NCBI RefSeq assembly: GCF_900176415.1
Contig: NZ_FWXO01000001.1
Span: 860,775 to 924,774, forward strand
DNA length: 64,000 bases
Direction: 5' to 3'
From: Cellulophaga tyrosinoxydans
GTDB taxonomy: Bacteria; Bacteroidota; Bacteroidia; Flavobacteriales; Flavobacteriaceae
Under the pieces are notes generated by a model that saw only the letters and a list, made by a program, of their open reading frames with translations, was not told where the DNA came from and made no database searches. How positions within the stretch are numbered: position 1 is the first letter of the stretch; each line of letters starts with the position of its first letter. Made by a program: the position numbers and the translations under genes. Positions 62,564 to 64,000 of this stretch are shown piece after piece.

Positions 62564-64000
62564 CTATTCTACCTTGCCAATTAGAGTAAAATCTAGATGT
62601 CTTTTTACCAAATCTGTATTTTTTACCATTACTACAACTTCATCCCCTAACTGATAAACCTTTTTAGTTCGTTCACCAATTATAGCATATTGTTTTTCAT
62701 CAAAATTATAATAATCGCCTTTTATATCGCTAATACGAACCATACCTTCGCATTTGTTCTCTATAATTTCTACATAGATTCCCCATTCTGTTACACCAGA
62801 AATAACACCAACAAATTCTCTATCTTGATGATCTTGCATAAACTTAATCTGCATGTACTTTATGGAATCACGTTCCGCATTTGCAGCTAACGATTCCATA
62901 TCTGAAGAATGTTTACATTTTTCTTCGTAAACTTCTTCTTTAACCGATGATCCACCATCTAAATAATGTTGTAATAATCTATGTACCATTACATCTGGAT
63001 ACCTACGTATAGGCGATGTAAAATGAGTATAATAGTCAAAAGCTAAACCGTAATGGCCAATATTATCTGTGGTGTAAATTGCTTTACTCATACTACGTAT
63101 AGCTAAAGTATCTACCATATTTTGCTCCCCTTTACCTTTTACATCTTCTAAAAGTTGATTTAATGAAGCACTTATTGATTTTTTATCTTTAAAATCTAAC
63201 TTATGACCAAAACGAGAAACTATTCCGTTTAATGCCATTAATTTTTCTTCATTAGGTTCGTCATGAATACGATAAACAAAAGTTTTTTTAGGTTTTTGCT
63301 TTCCTATAAACTCAGCTACTTTTTTATTAGCTAAAAGCATAAATTCCTCAATAAGCTTATTAGCATCTTTTGCTTCTTTAAAATAAACACTTTCTGGTTC
63401 TCCTTCTGCAGTTAAATTAAAACGTACTTCTACTTTATCAAAAGAAATTGCACCCGCATTCATTCTACGAGTTCGCATTATTTTTGCTAATTCATCTAGT
63501 TTTAAAGTAGCTTCTACTACTTCATTTGATACGGTATATGCAGCTCCACGTATAGAAACATCTTCTGGAACGCTATTTACCTTATTTTCAATAATATACT
63601 GCGCCTCTTCATAAGCAAAACGCTCGTTAGAATCTATAACTGTTCTACCAAACCATTGGTTTATTAAATGTGCTTTTTTATCTATTTCAAAAATAGCAGA
63701 GAAGGTATATTTTTCTTCATGAGGACGTAAAGAACAAGCATTATTTGATAATATTTCCGGTAACATTGGTACCACTCTATCTACTAAATAAACCGATGTT
63801 GCTCTTTCATACGCTTCATCATCCATTACAGTATCTGGAGTTAAATAATGCGATACATCGGCAATATGCACCCCTATTTCATAATTGCCATTTTCTAGAA
63901 TTTCAAAAGACAAAGCATCATCAAAATCTTTAGCATCTTTTGGATCTATAGTAAAGGTTAGCGTATTACGCATATCTCTACGCTTAGCTATTTCTTCTGG
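62564..64000 (-). CDS. rnr: Ribonuclease R (N-terminal part outside window)
   Basis: 3'-5' exoribonuclease of the RNB/RNase II superfamily that degrades structured RNAs. The visible 478 residues cover the catalytic domain from before TFTIDPKDAKDFDDALSFE (the Asp cluster of the active site) through the RNB body (GVHIADVSHYLTPDTVMDDE, PMLPEILSNNACSLRPHEEK, ARR-type RTRRMNAGAISFDK) to the C-terminal S1 domain (REFVGVISGVTEWGIYVEI, VRISDIKGDYY). The frame remains open to base 64000, so the cold-shock domains and true start are missing. A full RNase R is about 700-800 residues. Confidence 0.93.
   Translation of the reverse strand, partial: PEEIAKRRDMRNTLTFTIDPKDAKDFDDALSFEILENGNYEIGVHIADVSHYLTPDTVMDDEAYERATSVYLVDRVVPMLPEILSNNACSLRPHEEKYTFSAIFEIDKKAHLINQWFGRTVIDSNERFAYEEAQYIIENKVNSVPEDVSIRGAAYTVSNEVVEATLKLDELAKIMRTRRMNAGAISFDKVEVRFNLTAEGEPESVYFKEAKDANKLIEEFMLLANKKVAEFIGKQKPKKTFVYRIHDEPNEEKLMALNGIVSRFGHKLDFKDKKSISASLNQLLEDVKGKGEQNMVDTLAIRSMSKAIYTTDNIGHYGLAFDYYTHFTSPIRRYPDVMVHRLLQHYLDGGSSVKEEVYEEKCKHSSDMESLAANAERDSIKYMQIKFMQDHQDREFVGVISGVTEWGIYVEIIENKCEGMVRISDIKGDYYNFDEKQYAIIGERTKKVYQLGDEVVVMVKNTDLVKRHLDFTLIGKVE

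Overview
The window is AT-rich, gene-dense chromosomal DNA of a gliding member of the Flavobacteriaceae (Bacteroidota). Evidence seen in the sequence: promoters of the Bacteroidota type (TAnnTTTG minus-7 boxes), gldH, a complete sprC-sprD-sprB-sprF gliding locus with type IX secretion (T9SS) type B C-terminal domains, a DUF4837 lipoprotein, a DUF4175 protein and many Bacteroidota-style lipoproteins. Genus cannot be fixed from the sequence alone. No prophage, CRISPR array or intact insertion sequence was seen.

Layout. 1-3472 (minus): truncated ECF sigma factor, small lipoprotein, recA, leucine-rich-repeat lipoprotein. 3589-9081 (plus): trhO, then the tightly packed ricT-gldH-PBP1A group. 9191-10994 (plus): succinyl-CoA:3-ketoacid CoA-transferase genes scoA and scoB, separated by a four-helix-bundle (S23-type) gene that sits inside imperfect inverted repeats. 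11139-14389: a 35-residue ORF, a LytTR regulator/histidine kinase pair, a thioredoxin-TPR protein and a small membrane protein. 14464-18399 (minus): DUF4837 lipoprotein, LysM transglycosylase, pgk. 18605-23495: holB, DoxX, an OmpH-like lipoprotein, YjdI/YjdJ-like pair, TMEM175-like channel, pirin, Crp regulator.

23496-27035 is an accessory island: REP-like and hairpin repeats, an orphan beta-propeller/small-protein pair, the remains of a REP-associated tyrosine transposase, an immunity-like protein and a small charged protein. 27036-34750 (minus) returns to core genes: methyltransferase, lipoproteins, mnmG, ybeY and a giant DUF4175 protein; two perfect parS-like 16-mers flank mnmG, which suggests that this part of the chromosome is in the segregation (origin-proximal) domain. 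34958-39425: gltX, an SPFH protein and glnS. 39689-60195 is the gliding adhesin locus, dominated by a 4859-residue SprB-like protein. 60257-64000: folB, two tRNA-Cys genes of which the first is strongly diverged, a LysE-type transporter, a DUF2807 protein and the start-truncated rnr.

Functional links: gldH and sprCDBF all belong to surface gliding. SprF and SprD are PorP-like outer-membrane partners for exported type B substrates, SprB is the mobile adhesin and SprC a smaller exported protein. The most notable non-core signals are the S23 cassette, the twin parS sites, the co-varying second tRNA-Cys, the RAYT relic with its REPs, and internal duplications and a non-repeat domain inside SprB.
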